Below, piece by piece: positions 23,892 through 33,216 of a DNA stretch of 64,000 nucleotides (its first letter is position 1; every line of letters begins with the position of its first letter). A program made the translations under genes and the position numbers. The notes under the pieces are model-generated. The model made no database searches. It worked only from the letters and a program-made list of their open reading frames with translations, and was not told the DNA's origin. The stretch is from Gemmatimonadota bacterium (GTDB lineage Bacteria > Gemmatimonadota > Gemmatimonadetes > Longimicrobiales > Gaopeijiaceae), in the NCBI GenBank assembly GCA_022823145.1, contig JAJDXS010000075.1, forward strand, positions 62,001 through 126,000, read 5' to 3'.

Positions 23892-26405
23892 TCACCATTC
23901 TCCGAACGAGCAGAACGGCAGCAGCTGCCCGATCCAGTCCCGCGCCGGGGTGCCGATGGGCGCGCCGGGCGGTGCCTGTTGCGTCGTTGTCGGCGCCCAG
24001 GCCCCATGGGGACGGTTTTCGAACCGTTCGATGTCGCGCGCCAGCAGCGCGAAGTGGGCCGCCGTCGCGCCGGAGCCGTCCGAACGGCTCACCGCCATCT
24101 CCCTGAGCATGCGGAGCCTCTGTTCGGCCACCGCCCGCACCTGCGGCATGGGGGCGCCCCCCGCGAGCCCCATCAGCCCGTCGGCGACCACACGGCCCAC
24201 CGCGCGCCGCACCTCCGCCTCGTAGGGCGAGTCGCCCCCGTCCGGCTCGGACACGGCGACCAGTGCGCCGATCACGTCGCCCAGACCCGGCAGCGACGAG
24301 TCCAGCACGTTCTGCTCCAGGAGCCGCGCGGCGCGGCCGGGATCGAACACCTCGCCCACCACGTGCCCCGCGGCGACCACCGCCGGCGACACCGCGTCGA
24401 ACATGCCGCCCGTGTAGCGCGGGAAGAGCTCGCGCGTGCGCCCGTAGCCGGAGGGCCGGGGCGGCAGCCGGTCCAGCACGGTGGCGGGCACGGTCAGTTC
24501 GGCGGGCTGGATCGCGCGCACGAGGGCGTCCAGCGCCCGTTGCTGCTCGGAGGCCGAAGCCGGGCTGACCGGATCCATGCCGTCGCCCCTGGTGGCGTAG
24601 GTGTAGTGCAGCCCGCCAAGCACGGACGCCGCGGCGGTCACCTGGTAGCGGTGGTGCAGATAGAGCGGCACCAGCACCTCCTCCATCTGCGCCATGGGCC
24701 TGCCCGTGCGGATCGCTCGCTCGCCGAAGCGCTCCAGCGCGGCCCGGCGCACGTCCAGCATGCGGTCCAGTTCGGCACCCGCATCGGTCCCGTTCGACCA
24801 CTGATCCACCCTTGCGTGCGTAGAGACGTCCTGGTTGGTCATGTAGCGGATGTCGTCCTCCCACGCCTCCTCGAGGATGCGGTCCAGCTCCGCCTTTTCG
24901 TCGGTCCCGGGCGGGAAGTGCGAGTACCCGTAGCGGATCGCGACCATGTCCCACTCGCCGATGTCGACGTCGTAGACCTCGGAGTAGTCGAAGTCGGTGC
25001 CGTCGTGCGTGACCAGCGGGTGCGGGTAGTCGAGCACCGAGATCCGGCCAGCTTCGCTGTCGTAGTAGTTGTGCCCCAGCCCCAGCGTGTGTCCGACCTC
25101 ATGCGCCGAAAGCTGGCGGATGCGCGCGAGCGCCCATTCGGCGAGGTCGGCCGCGTCCTCATCGCCGTTCTCGTAGGGCGCGAGCAGGCCCTCGGCGATC
25201 AGGTAGTCCTGGCGTACCCGCAGCGACCCCAGCGTCACGTTCCCCTTGAGGATCTCGCCGGTGCGCGGATCGGTGATCGAGCCGCCGGTGCTCCAGCCGC
25301 GCGTGGAGCGGTGGACCCAGTTGATGACGTTGTAGCGCACGTCGTGGCTGCTCACGTCCTCGGGCCGGATCTCGACCCGGAAGGCGTCGATGAAGCCCGC
25401 CGCCTCGAACGCCTGGTTCCACCACCTGGCCCCGTCGAGCAGAGCGGAACGCACCGGCTCCGGCGTCCCCGGATCGAGGTAGTAGACGATCGGCTCGACG
25501 GGTTCGCTCATCGCGGCCGTCGGGTCGCGCTTTTCCAGCCGGTGGCGGCGAATGAACCGCTTCGTCATCGGCTCGTCGAGCGCCGCGGAGTAGTCCTGGA
25601 AGGACATGGCGCCGTAACCCGAGCGCGAATCGTGGGCGCGGGGCGTGTATTCGCCCAGATCGGGCAGCCTGATGAAGGAGTGGTGCATGCGGACCGTCGC
25701 CGCCGCGCCGGACGCCGCAACGTTCCCCACGCCCTCGAAGGCGCCACCACCGCCTCCGCCGAAGAAGCCGCCACCCTGCCCCCCGCCCTGTCGCACGAAG
25801 GTCAGCGAGGCTTCCATCTCGGTGTTCTCGGGGAAGTTCATCACCATCGGCAGGTAGACCGCGCTGCGGCTCGCGTCGAGCCGGTAGGTCCCGGGCCTCA
25901 TCCGCCCCGCGAATCCGGCGATGTCCTGCAACAGGAACGGCGTGAAGTCGATCAGCACGCGGCTGCCCGTGGCGGCCGCGGCCTCGAACCCCCACAGCGT
26001 GGACGGCGCGAACGCGTCCTCCACCGCCTTGCGCTCGGCTGGATTGTCGCTCGACGCCCGGAACCGGTAGTTGGGCTGGATCATGAGCACCTTCGGGCCG
26101 ACGCGGTGGAAGCGCACCACGCGCGACCCCGCCAGCTGTCCGCGGTCGATGCCGATGTCGTTCGAGCCGAGCCCGGCGCCGATCCCCGACGCGTGCAGAA
26201 CATCGGTGTCCCACTCGGCGATCTCCAGCCAGATCCTGCCGCCCGCGTTGTCCCAGTACATGGGCAGGAAGCCGTCCATCAGCTCCATCGAGGCCGTCCT
26301 CTCCTCGATCGTCGGCAATGCGCCGGCGTCACTCTGTCCGCGCTGGGCCGCCAACGCGGCGGGCATCAGCGCCAACGCCACCATGGTCATCGGGAATCTC
26401 TTCAT
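23892..26405 (-). CDS. Secreted zinc metalloprotease (DUF5117/DUF5118 type)
   Basis: The 837-residue protein has a signal peptide (MKRFPMTMVALALMPAALAAQ) and a central HEVGHTLGLGHNY motif, the extended HExxHxxGxxH zinc site of metzincins, inside a metalloprotease region that continues to DFDYSEVYDVDIGEWDMVAIRYGY (Met-turn-type region). The N-terminal half matches the DUF5118/DUF5117 organisation seen in large exported proteases of Gemmatimonadota and Bacteroidota. A Gly-rich loop interrupts the N-terminal part. It is probably periplasmic or secreted. The gene lies 21 bp downstream of the class V aminotransferase gene and could be co-transcribed with it. Confidence 0.9.
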   Translation of the reverse strand: MKRFPMTMVALALMPAALAAQRGQSDAGALPTIEERTASMELMDGFLPMYWDNAGGRIWLEIAEWDTDVLHASGIGAGLGSNDIGIDRGQLAGSRVVRFHRVGPKVLMIQPNYRFRASSDNPAERKAVEDAFAPSTLWGFEAAAATGSRVLIDFTPFLLQDIAGFAGRMRPGTYRLDASRSAVYLPMVMNFPENTEMEASLTFVRQGGGQGGGFFGGGGGGAFEGVGNVAASGAAATVRMHHSFIRLPDLGEYTPRAHDSRSGYGAMSFQDYSAALDEPMTKRFIRRHRLEKRDPTAAMSEPVEPIVYYLDPGTPEPVRSALLDGARWWNQAFEAAGFIDAFRVEIRPEDVSSHDVRYNVINWVHRSTRGWSTGGSITDPRTGEILKGNVTLGSLRVRQDYLIAEGLLAPYENGDEDAADLAEWALARIRQLSAHEVGHTLGLGHNYYDSEAGRISVLDYPHPLVTHDGTDFDYSEVYDVDIGEWDMVAIRYGYSHFPPGTDEKAELDRILEEAWEDDIRYMTNQDVSTHARVDQWSNGTDAGAELDRMLDVRRAALERFGERAIRTGRPMAQMEEVLVPLYLHHRYQVTAAASVLGGLHYTYATRGDGMDPVSPASASEQQRALDALVRAIQPAELTVPATVLDRLPPRPSGYGRTRELFPRYTGGMFDAVSPAVVAAGHVVGEVFDPGRAARLLEQNVLDSSLPGLGDVIGALVAVSEPDGGDSPYEAEVRRAVGRVVADGLMGLAGGAPMPQVRAVAEQRLRMLREMAVSRSDGSGATAAHFALLARDIERFENRPHGAWAPTTTQQAPPGAPIGTPARDWIGQLLPFCSFGEW

Positions 26406-26426
26406 CCTGGCCTGTCCTCTCTTGCG

Positions 26427-27578
26427 CTACCTGTGGTCCGACGGCAGCAGAGCGCGCACGATCCCGGCTACCCGTTTCATCTCTTCGTGTGTGTTGTAGA
26501 GGTGCGGCGAGGCGCGTATCCGGCCGCGCCTGAGCGAAACCACCACGCCCGCCTCCGTGAGCCCGTCGAGCAGCTCCTCTGCGTCCAGTCCGGAGTGCCG
26601 GAAGGTGACGATGTGCCGCCGCAGCCCGGACTTGGGCAGGACCTCGCACCCCAGGGCCTCCAGCCGTCCCGCCAGATCGTCGACGAGAGCGCGGACGTGC
26701 CTGGAAATCGCCGCGATTCCGGCCTCTTCCAGCATCTCGAGCGCCGCGGAGAACCCCGCGATGAGCGGATACGCCAGGCTGCCTTCCTCGTAGCGGCCGG
26801 CATCCCCCAGCAACTCGAAGTGCACCCGGTCGAAGTTGAAGTTGTCCGTGGTGCTGCGCCAGCCGAGCAGCGGCGGATGGATGCGGCCGATGACCGTGCG
26901 ATCCACGAAGACCGCGCCGATTCCCATGATCCCGAGCATCCATTTGTGGCTGTCCGCCGACAGAAAGTGGATCCCCGCCGCCTTCACATCGGTGGGCAGC
27001 GCCCCGACCGTCTGAATGCCGTCGACGCAGAAGATCGCGCCGCGTTCCCGGCAGAGCGCCCCGAGGGCCTCGAGATCGGTCACCGCCCCGGTCGCGTACT
27101 GCGCGGAACTGACCGCAAGCACGCGCGTCCGGTCGGTGAATGCGCAGGCCGCATCGTCGACCGTCACGGTCCCCCCGTCCGCCACCGGAATCACGTCGAG
27201 CGCCGCGATGCCGCGACGGTCCAGGTCCATCCAGGGGTACACGTTCGACGGGTACTCGACCGAAGCCGCCGCTGCGACCCGGTCGCCGGGCCGCCAGTCG
27301 AGCCCCGCCGCCAGCAGCGAGAGGCCGTGCGAGGTGTTGCGCACGAACGCGACCTCCGCGGGGTCACACCCGATCAGCCGCGCGAACCGCTCCCGGCATT
27401 CGGTCGCGACCGCTTCCCAGTCGTCGAAGCTGGGCCGGCCGACCTCCGCCAGCGAGCGCATGAAGCGGTAAACCGCGTCCACCGCGCGCGTCGACGTGGG
27501 CGACACCCCCGCATGGTTGAGGAAGATGTGCGTCTTCGAGACCGGGAACTCGTCCCGGAAGGAGTCGAGAGTTGTCAT
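26427..27578 (-). CDS. Class V aminotransferase (cysteine desulfurase / isopenicillin-N epimerase-like)
   Basis: The 383-residue protein is a fold-type I PLP enzyme of class V: FLNHAGVSPTS at the N-terminus, NTSHGLSLLAAGLDW for the phosphate grip, VDGIQTVGALPTDV and the PLP lysine in SADSHKWMLG. It lacks the extended Cys loop of IscS/SufS (no Cys near the expected C-terminal position), so an aminotransferase or lyase role rather than sulfur transfer is likely. The ATG at 27578 is chosen because the family N-terminus begins there; the frame is open further up. It may be cotranscribed with the metalloprotease. Confidence 0.85.
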   Translation of the reverse strand: MTTLDSFRDEFPVSKTHIFLNHAGVSPTSTRAVDAVYRFMRSLAEVGRPSFDDWEAVATECRERFARLIGCDPAEVAFVRNTSHGLSLLAAGLDWRPGDRVAAAASVEYPSNVYPWMDLDRRGIAALDVIPVADGGTVTVDDAACAFTDRTRVLAVSSAQYATGAVTDLEALGALCRERGAIFCVDGIQTVGALPTDVKAAGIHFLSADSHKWMLGIMGIGAVFVDRTVIGRIHPPLLGWRSTTDNFNFDRVHFELLGDAGRYEEGSLAYPLIAGFSAALEMLEEAGIAAISRHVRALVDDLAGRLEALGCEVLPKSGLRRHIVTFRHSGLDAEELLDGLTEAGVVVSLRRGRIRASPHLYNTHEEMKRVAGIVRALLPSDHR

Positions 27579-27650
27579 GATGCCGAATTCGGTTTGCGTG
27601 ATCCGCTCCGAGCGGGTTGTCCGCCGGATCGTCTTGCTGGGCTGCAAGGG

Positions 27651-28748
27651 TCAGCGTCGCCGCCGGCCCGCGACCACTTCGCGGTAGACCTGCAGGTTCC
27701 CCTCCACCATGGCGTCCACCGAGAAGTGCGCCTCGATCCGCTTGCGGGCGCGCAGACCCATCGCCCGGGTCGCTTCGGGGTCGCGCGCGAACCTCGCGAT
27801 CGCGTCGGCGAGCGCACCGGCGTCACCGGGGGCGCACAGAATCCCGGTCTTTCCGTCCTCGATGATCTCGGGAATGCCCCCCGCGCGGCCGCCCGCCACC
27901 GGAATTCCGGCTGCGCCGGCCTGCAGCGCGGCCACACCGAGCCCTTCCTTCAGCGCCGGATGCACCGAGAAATCGAACGCACCCAGCCACTCGTGAAGGT
28001 CGTCGCGGAAGCCCGCGAAGCGGATCTGGCCGCTCACTCCGACGGACTCGGCCAGCGCGGCCACGTTCTCGCGCATCGGCCCGCGGCCGAAGAGGACCAC
28101 GGAAGGCGTGAATCCCCGGCACTTCAGGATCGCCAGCGCCTGGACCAGCACCCAGTGCCCCTTTCGCGGAACGAACTGGGCCACCATGGCTCCGGCCGGC
28201 TCGCCGGCGCGAAGATCGAACTCGAGGTCCAGCGCCGCGCGGCTCCTTGGCGTCAGCCATTTGGACGCATCGACCGCCGAGTGCACGAGCGAGATCTTGT
28301 CCTCCGGCACGCCCTGTTCGATCAACACGTCCCGCACCGCAGCCGAGATGGCCACGATGCGCCGGTAGAGCGCGTACTTGGCCCCCACGACCCAGTCGAC
28401 CTCGCGATTGTCCACCCTGCGCGTCAGGACCACCGGCGCGCGGACCGCCGCCCCCGCCACCCCGCCCAGCGTATCGGCGCCCCGGCGCGAGTGCAGGTGG
28501 ACGACCTCGACGTCACGCCGGCTGAACCGCCACGCCATGCGCGCCAGCCCTGCCGGATCGGCTTCCCCGCGGAACGGGAACTCCTCGACGCGCAACCACC
28601 GATCCCGCGCCACCTCCGCGATCTCGGATCCGCGCGGCACCATCAGCACCGACTTGACGCCGCGTTCCTCGAGCCCCTGCGCGAGATAGAGCACCTGCAG
28701 CGCGCCCCCGTAGAGATGCCGCCCGGTCTCGACATGAATGACGCTCAC
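27651..28748 (-). CDS. Glycosyltransferase family 4
   Basis: The 365-residue GT-B enzyme starts SVIHVETGRHLYGGALQVLYLAQGL, has the donor-binding C-terminal region HPALKEGLGVAALQAGAAGIPVAGGRAGGIPEII (EGLG...Q...E), and is of normal GT4 length. The GTG at 28748 overlaps the TGA of the GT9 gene (GTGA), which selects this start. GT4 enzymes add sugars to lipid-linked or LPS cores from nucleotide-sugars. Its coupling to a GT9 enzyme and proximity to the Kdo transferase place it in LPS or glycolipid assembly. Confidence 0.9.
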   Translation of the reverse strand: MSVIHVETGRHLYGGALQVLYLAQGLEERGVKSVLMVPRGSEIAEVARDRWLRVEEFPFRGEADPAGLARMAWRFSRRDVEVVHLHSRRGADTLGGVAGAAVRAPVVLTRRVDNREVDWVVGAKYALYRRIVAISAAVRDVLIEQGVPEDKISLVHSAVDASKWLTPRSRAALDLEFDLRAGEPAGAMVAQFVPRKGHWVLVQALAILKCRGFTPSVVLFGRGPMRENVAALAESVGVSGQIRFAGFRDDLHEWLGAFDFSVHPALKEGLGVAALQAGAAGIPVAGGRAGGIPEIIEDGKTGILCAPGDAGALADAIARFARDPEATRAMGLRARKRIEAHFSVDAMVEGNLQVYREVVAGRRRR

Positions 28749-29929
28749 CCGGCCGCCCCCACCTCCGCACGCCCGATGCCCGTCCCATCCGCGCATGCCG
28801 GTGTCCCACGAATTTTCTGCGGAACCGGTGGTGCGGCCCGGTCCTCGAGGCGCGCCGCCACCGCGGCGAACACCTCGCCGACGGCGATGTCGTCCATGCA
28901 GTCGATTCGTCCGTCGCAGACGAGCCTGCCCCGGCACGGGGAACAGCCGCGCCCCGAGTGCAGGATCGTGGCCCGCGGTCCCGGCGGGTCCAGATACGGC
29001 GTGTTGGACCCGAAGAGAAGCACCGCGGGCCGGTCGAAGGCGTGCGCCATGTGGCTCAGCCCGGTGTCGACGCCGACCAGAACGCCGCACCGGGCGACCA
29101 CCGCGGAAGCCTCGCCGAGCGTGGTGCGCCCAACCAGGTCCACAACCGGCCCGGCGCTGGGCGTGGGCTCGGGCAGCGCGTCCAGGATCCGGTCCGCAGC
29201 GGCGCGGTCGGCGGGGCCGCCGAGCAGCACGACCCCCACACCGAGGCGGGCCCGCACCTGCTCGATCAGCGAAGACCAGCGGTCCTCGAACCAGTGCTTG
29301 TGGAAGCGCGTGGTGAAGGGACAAGCCGCCAGGAAGCCGTTCGTGATCCCTGCACCCGCCAGCAGCCGCCCCGCATTGTCCGCCTCTTCCGCACCGCGGG
29401 GGATCTCCAGGGGGAACGGCCCGGTCGCCAGACCCAGCCGCTCGGCAAGGAAGCGGTACTCGGAGGCGATCAGGCGGTCATCGCCCCCGCGCTCCACCAC
29501 CTGCGTCATCAGGCAGCGCGACCCCTCGCGCGACCGCAGCCCGATGCGCACCGGAGCGCCCGAAAGGAAGGCGGCGACCCCGCTGCGCAGCAGGCCCTGG
29601 ACGTCGATCGCGACATCGAAGCGCCGGGCCCGAAGCGACCCGAGGAACTCCACCAGCGCGTGGGCGAGCGCTCCCCAGCGCCCGGTGCGGAGCAGGCGCT
29701 TCCACGCCGCGCGCTGCCACACGATCACCTCGTCCAGGTGGGGGTTGTGCCGGATCACGTCGGCGGTGCGCTCCTCGGCCAGCCATGCGATGAACGCGTC
29801 GGGGTAGCGGCGTCTCAACGCTCCCGCAAGCGGCGATGCGAAGACCAGGTCGCCACGCGCGGACAGCCGCACCACAAGGATGCGTCCGGCGCTGTCAGGA
29901 ATCATCTGCGGAAGGTTATGATTGGCCAT
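28745..29929 (-). CDS. Glycosyltransferase family 9 (heptosyltransferase-like)
   Basis: The 394-residue product matches ADP-heptose:LPS heptosyltransferases: RILVVRLSARGDLVFASPLAGALRRRYP at the start, FTTRFHKHWFEDRWSSLI and GVDTGLSHMAHAFDRPAVLLFGSNTP (the GxDTGxxHxA donor site). Near the end four Cys residues (CSPC...CDGRIDC) may bind metal, as in other GT9 members. Two ATGs are possible: 29929, used here, and 29905; neither has a convincing ribosome site. It overlaps the downstream GT4 gene by 4 bp. The divergent Kdo transferase starts 15 bp away, which points to a shared LPS core locus. Confidence 0.9.
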   Translation of the reverse strand: MANHNLPQMIPDSAGRILVVRLSARGDLVFASPLAGALRRRYPDAFIAWLAEERTADVIRHNPHLDEVIVWQRAAWKRLLRTGRWGALAHALVEFLGSLRARRFDVAIDVQGLLRSGVAAFLSGAPVRIGLRSREGSRCLMTQVVERGGDDRLIASEYRFLAERLGLATGPFPLEIPRGAEEADNAGRLLAGAGITNGFLAACPFTTRFHKHWFEDRWSSLIEQVRARLGVGVVLLGGPADRAAADRILDALPEPTPSAGPVVDLVGRTTLGEASAVVARCGVLVGVDTGLSHMAHAFDRPAVLLFGSNTPYLDPPGPRATILHSGRGCSPCRGRLVCDGRIDCMDDIAVGEVFAAVAARLEDRAAPPVPQKIRGTPACADGTGIGRAEVGAAG

Positions 29930-29944
29930 TCCACCAACAACACC

Positions 29945-31171
29945 ATGACCGGACAGATACGCAACCTCGTCCTGGGGCTGGGATTCGCCCTTCACCTGCT
30001 GCGAAAGCGCCGGGCGACCGGTGCCTGGAGAACGGACGCGCGCACCCGCGACGGCAGGATCGGCGACGTGCCCCGCCATGCGCCCGGTCCAAGGATCCTC
30101 GTGCACGGGGTGAGCGTCGGAGAGACCAACGCGCTGGAACCTCTGGCCGACGCGCTGGCGTCCTCGCCGGCGAAGCCCGATGTGGTGGTGAGCGCCAGCA
30201 CGGAGACCGGTTTCGCGCGGGCCCGGCGGATTCACGAGGGCCGCCGGGAGGTGGTCCGGTTCCCGCTTGACCTCACCTGGATGGTCGACCGCTTCCTCGA
30301 CGGTCTCCGCCCCGATCTGGTCGTCCTCGCCGAACTGGAACTGTGGCCGACCTTCCTGGCCTCGTGCGCGCGCCGCGGCATACCGGTGTGCGTGGTCAAC
30401 GCCCGCATGTCGGCGCGCAGCTTCCGCGGGTACCGGATGTGGCGCCTCCTCGCGCGCCGCATGTTCTCGCGGCTGGCGCTGGTGGCCGCTCAGACGGAGG
30501 TCTATCGCGAGCGTTTTGCGGCGATGGGAGTGCCGCGCGAGCGAACGCTCGTAATGGGCAACCTCAAGTGGGACGCGGCACTCCGGGCGCCCGACCCCGA
30601 GGCGGCACGGCGGCTTGCAGCCGACATGGGGATCGACCCTTCACAGCCCCTGATCGTCGCCGGGTCGACCGGCCCGGGCGAGGAAGCCGCGCTGCTGCGG
30701 GATCTTCCCGGCCGGTGCCAGCTCCTGCTCGCGCCCCGCAATACCGACCGCTGGGACGAGGTCGCGCGGCTCCGCCCCGGGATGACACGGCGCAGCGCCC
30801 CTCTGCCCGGCGATCACGACGTCTTCCTCCTCGACTCGATCGGCGAGCTCACCTCCGCCTACCTGCTGGCGGATTTCGTGTTCGTCGGCCGCAGCCTCGG
30901 CCCGATGGGCGGCTCCAATCCGCTCGAATCGGTGGCGCTCGGCAAACCTACGGTCATCGGACCGCACCACGAGAACTTCGCGGGCGTGGTGGCCGACCTG
31001 GTTGAGGCGGGCGGATTGGTCGTGAGCGCAGAGCCCATGAGGTCGATCGGCAGGTGGCTGGCGGTTCCCGGGGCGGCCGAAGCGGTCGCCAGGGCGGGCC
31101 TGCGCGCCGTCGAGCAAAACCGGGGAACGGCTGCGCGCACGGCCGAGCGGGTCCTCCGTCTGCTGGACTGA
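29945..31171 (+). CDS. waaA: 3-deoxy-D-manno-octulosonic acid (Kdo) transferase
   Basis: The 408-residue enzyme matches KdtA/WaaA along its length: HGVSVGETNALEPLADAL (the SVGE motif with the catalytic Glu), LVVLAELELWPTFLASCARRGIPVCVVNARMSARSFRGY, and the donor site SLGPMGGSNPLESVALGKPTVIGPHHENF. It adds Kdo to lipid IVA in LPS assembly at the inner membrane. The start at 29945 places a hydrophobic membrane-contact helix first; an upstream ATG at 29918 has GGAAGG too close. Only 15 bp separate its start from the divergent GT9 gene, so its promoter must lie inside that gene or be shared. Confidence 0.93.
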   Translation: MTGQIRNLVLGLGFALHLLRKRRATGAWRTDARTRDGRIGDVPRHAPGPRILVHGVSVGETNALEPLADALASSPAKPDVVVSASTETGFARARRIHEGRREVVRFPLDLTWMVDRFLDGLRPDLVVLAELELWPTFLASCARRGIPVCVVNARMSARSFRGYRMWRLLARRMFSRLALVAAQTEVYRERFAAMGVPRERTLVMGNLKWDAALRAPDPEAARRLAADMGIDPSQPLIVAGSTGPGEEAALLRDLPGRCQLLLAPRNTDRWDEVARLRPGMTRRSAPLPGDHDVFLLDSIGELTSAYLLADFVFVGRSLGPMGGSNPLESVALGKPTVIGPHHENFAGVVADLVEAGGLVVSAEPMRSIGRWLAVPGAAEAVARAGLRAVEQNRGTAARTAERVLRLLD

Positions 31172-31260
31172 CTTCACTCCGGCAGTACCAGTGTCGGCCG
31201 GACCCTTCCGGGGCACGCCGCACTGCGTTACTTCTCCGGCAAATCCACGGCCTTCCAGAA

Positions 31261-32514
31261 CTAGAAGAAGAAGTTCAACGACGTGTACACGAACTGCGGT
31301 ATGCTGCCGTACTCCGAGCCGAAGCGCGGGATTCCGCCGTCGAGCGTCGCGTCTTCGCCCACCCCCGTAAACGCGCCGATCCGGAAGCTGGCGCCTTGCG
31401 TCACCGAGTAGCTCAGCCCCGGGCCGAACATGAACGACGCGTCCCGCAGGCTGCCCAGGAAAAGCGTGCTGGCCGACACCAGCGGATGGAGCTGCCACGA
31501 GAGCTGGAGGGCGCCCGTGTCGCGGCCCAGCACCTGCATTTCGCCCTGCGCAAACGCGCGGCTGGTGGCGGCGGCCACGAGGTCGTCCAGCGACTCGGCC
31601 CCCGCCTCGTCCCGCTGGTACTCGATGACGACGTAGAGGTCGCGTCCCGCGATGGGGAAGGTACGGTCGAGGCCCACGGTTCCCCGCACCACCAGCCTGT
31701 CGTCGAAGTCGCGCACCGCCGCTTCGGTCCGTAGCGCCCACAGCCCCACAGACCCGCTCAGCGACGCCGCCGCGCCGAAGGTGTCGTGCACGAGGCCACC
31801 CCATACGCCCAGGTCCCACCCGCCCCGGTTGGTGGTCGCGCGCCCGAGCAGCGTCAGCGTTCGCGCGCCGTCCAGGCCCACTCGGGCCGGCCGCGCGACG
31901 ACCTCGAACTGAGTGAATGCGCCCCGGTAGTACCGCAGTCGCGCCGCGTCGACACCCACCCGGTACTCGCGGAACGGGTCCGCGGGGTCGAAGGGCGAGA
32001 AGGGGTCGGAGGGTGTGAGGAAGAGGGTCGTCGCCCACGAAACGGGCTGTCTTCCGACCACGAGGTCGGCGTTGTCGCCCAGGTTGAAGCGAGCGCTCAG
32101 GCGGTCGAAACGGTGACGCCACTCGATGCCGTCCACCGTCTTCAGGTCGCCCCCGAGTTCCAGCCAGTCTCCACCGGAAGCGGTCCCCGCGGCCGCCGTG
32201 AAGAACTGCGCGCCCAGCACTCCGGGTTCGCGCAGCGACAGGGTGTGCTCGTAGGCGAAATCCAGCGCCGCCGGACCCGCGTCCCCCGTCCACATCACAC
32301 GAAACCGGTGAAAGCCCGAGCCGCTGGCGGGGCTGAGCACGCTGTTCCCCACCCGCGTCCACACGTTCAGGTAGCTGCCCGAAAACCCCGATCCCTGACC
32401 CTGCGCCGATACCGGCCAGAGGCCCTGAAACAGCAACGCCGCGCACGCGAGCATCCGCGCGCCCGGCAGCCGCCGGGACGGGCCCGCGCGGCGACGATCG
32501 CGGGCGCCGCACAT
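31261..32514 (-). CDS. Outer-membrane beta-barrel-like protein, last gene of the LolA-like export operon
   Basis: The 417-residue protein has a signal region and ~14-16 amphipathic beta-strand segments (NVWTRVGNSVLSPASGSGFHRF, LDFAYEHTLSLREPGVL, ARFNLGDNADLVVGRQPVSW) and ends in aromatic NFFF, all features of outer-membrane barrels. No named family recognised. Its ATG overlaps the ATPase stop by one base (TGATG), so it belongs to the same operon. It may be the outer-membrane exit or insertion partner of the ABC machine; this is inference from gene order. Confidence 0.75.
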   Translation of the reverse strand: MCGARDRRRAGPSRRLPGARMLACAALLFQGLWPVSAQGQGSGFSGSYLNVWTRVGNSVLSPASGSGFHRFRVMWTGDAGPAALDFAYEHTLSLREPGVLGAQFFTAAAGTASGGDWLELGGDLKTVDGIEWRHRFDRLSARFNLGDNADLVVGRQPVSWATTLFLTPSDPFSPFDPADPFREYRVGVDAARLRYYRGAFTQFEVVARPARVGLDGARTLTLLGRATTNRGGWDLGVWGGLVHDTFGAAASLSGSVGLWALRTEAAVRDFDDRLVVRGTVGLDRTFPIAGRDLYVVIEYQRDEAGAESLDDLVAAATSRAFAQGEMQVLGRDTGALQLSWQLHPLVSASTLFLGSLRDASFMFGPGLSYSVTQGASFRIGAFTGVGEDATLDGGIPRFGSEYGSIPQFVYTSLNFFF

Positions 32515-33212
32515 CAGCCGGAAGCCTCGTGGTCGCTTTCGATCCGCCCGTCGACGAGCCGGATCAGCCTCCGGGCCCGCTCCATGACCCTGGGATCGTG
32601 GGTGGAGAATACGAAGGTCGTCCCCTTGGTGCGGTTCAACCGCTCCATCACGTCGAGGAGTGCTTCGGCGGTGTGCGAGTCGAGGTTGGCCGTGGGCTCG
32701 TCCGCCAGAACCAGCGCGGGCTCGCCGAGCACCGCGCGCGCCACCGCCACCCGCTGCTGCTGGCCCCCGGAGAGCTTCGGCGGACGGCGGTCCTCCAGTC
32801 CCTCCAGGCCGATCTCCCGAAACAGCTCGCGCACCCGCTCACGGCGCTCCCGGGCGGGGACCCCTTGCAGAAGGAGGGTGAATTCGGCGTTCTCCAGCGC
32901 GCTCAGGACCGGAAGCAGGTTGTACGACTGGAAGACGAAGCCGATCCGGTGCATGCGCAGGTTGGCCAGCCTGCGGTCGGAGAGCGCGGATATCTCCTCG
33001 CTTTCGATCCAGACCTTGCCCCGCGTGGGACGGGTCAGGCCGCCCACCAGGTTCAGCATGGTGGTTTTGCCCGAACCGGACGGGCCCGCCATGGCCACGA
33101 ACTCCCCGCGCGAGACGGTCAGGTCTATCCCCCGCACCGCTTCGACGGGCCGCGGGTCCTGCGGGTAGATCTTCCAGAGACGCTCGGTCCGCACTGCATG
33201 CTCATTGCTCAT
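32514..33212 (-). CDS. ABC transporter ATPase (LolD/MacB type)
   Basis: The 232-residue ATPase has Walker A GPSGSGKTT, signature LSGGQQQRVAVARA, Walker B ALVLADEPTANLDS and the switch His in STHDPRV. Length and the absence of a permease domain match LolD/FtsE-type subunits that work with FtsX-fold permeases. It lies 4 bp after the first permease stop codon and overlaps the barrel gene by one base. It powers mechanotransmission rather than classical transport, by family analogy. Confidence 0.93.
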   Translation of the reverse strand: MSNEHAVRTERLWKIYPQDPRPVEAVRGIDLTVSRGEFVAMAGPSGSGKTTMLNLVGGLTRPTRGKVWIESEEISALSDRRLANLRMHRIGFVFQSYNLLPVLSALENAEFTLLLQGVPARERRERVRELFREIGLEGLEDRRPPKLSGGQQQRVAVARAVLGEPALVLADEPTANLDSHTAEALLDVMERLNRTKGTTFVFSTHDPRVMERARRLIRLVDGRIESDHEASG

Positions 33213-33216
33213 ATGC

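Noticed and set aside
23979-29807. 1942-codon open frame on the plus strand
   Set aside because: It runs antisense to four well-supported minus-strand genes (metalloprotease, aminotransferase, GT4, GT9) and has Arg/His/Pro-rich, family-free sequence; a typical shadow in GC-rich DNA.
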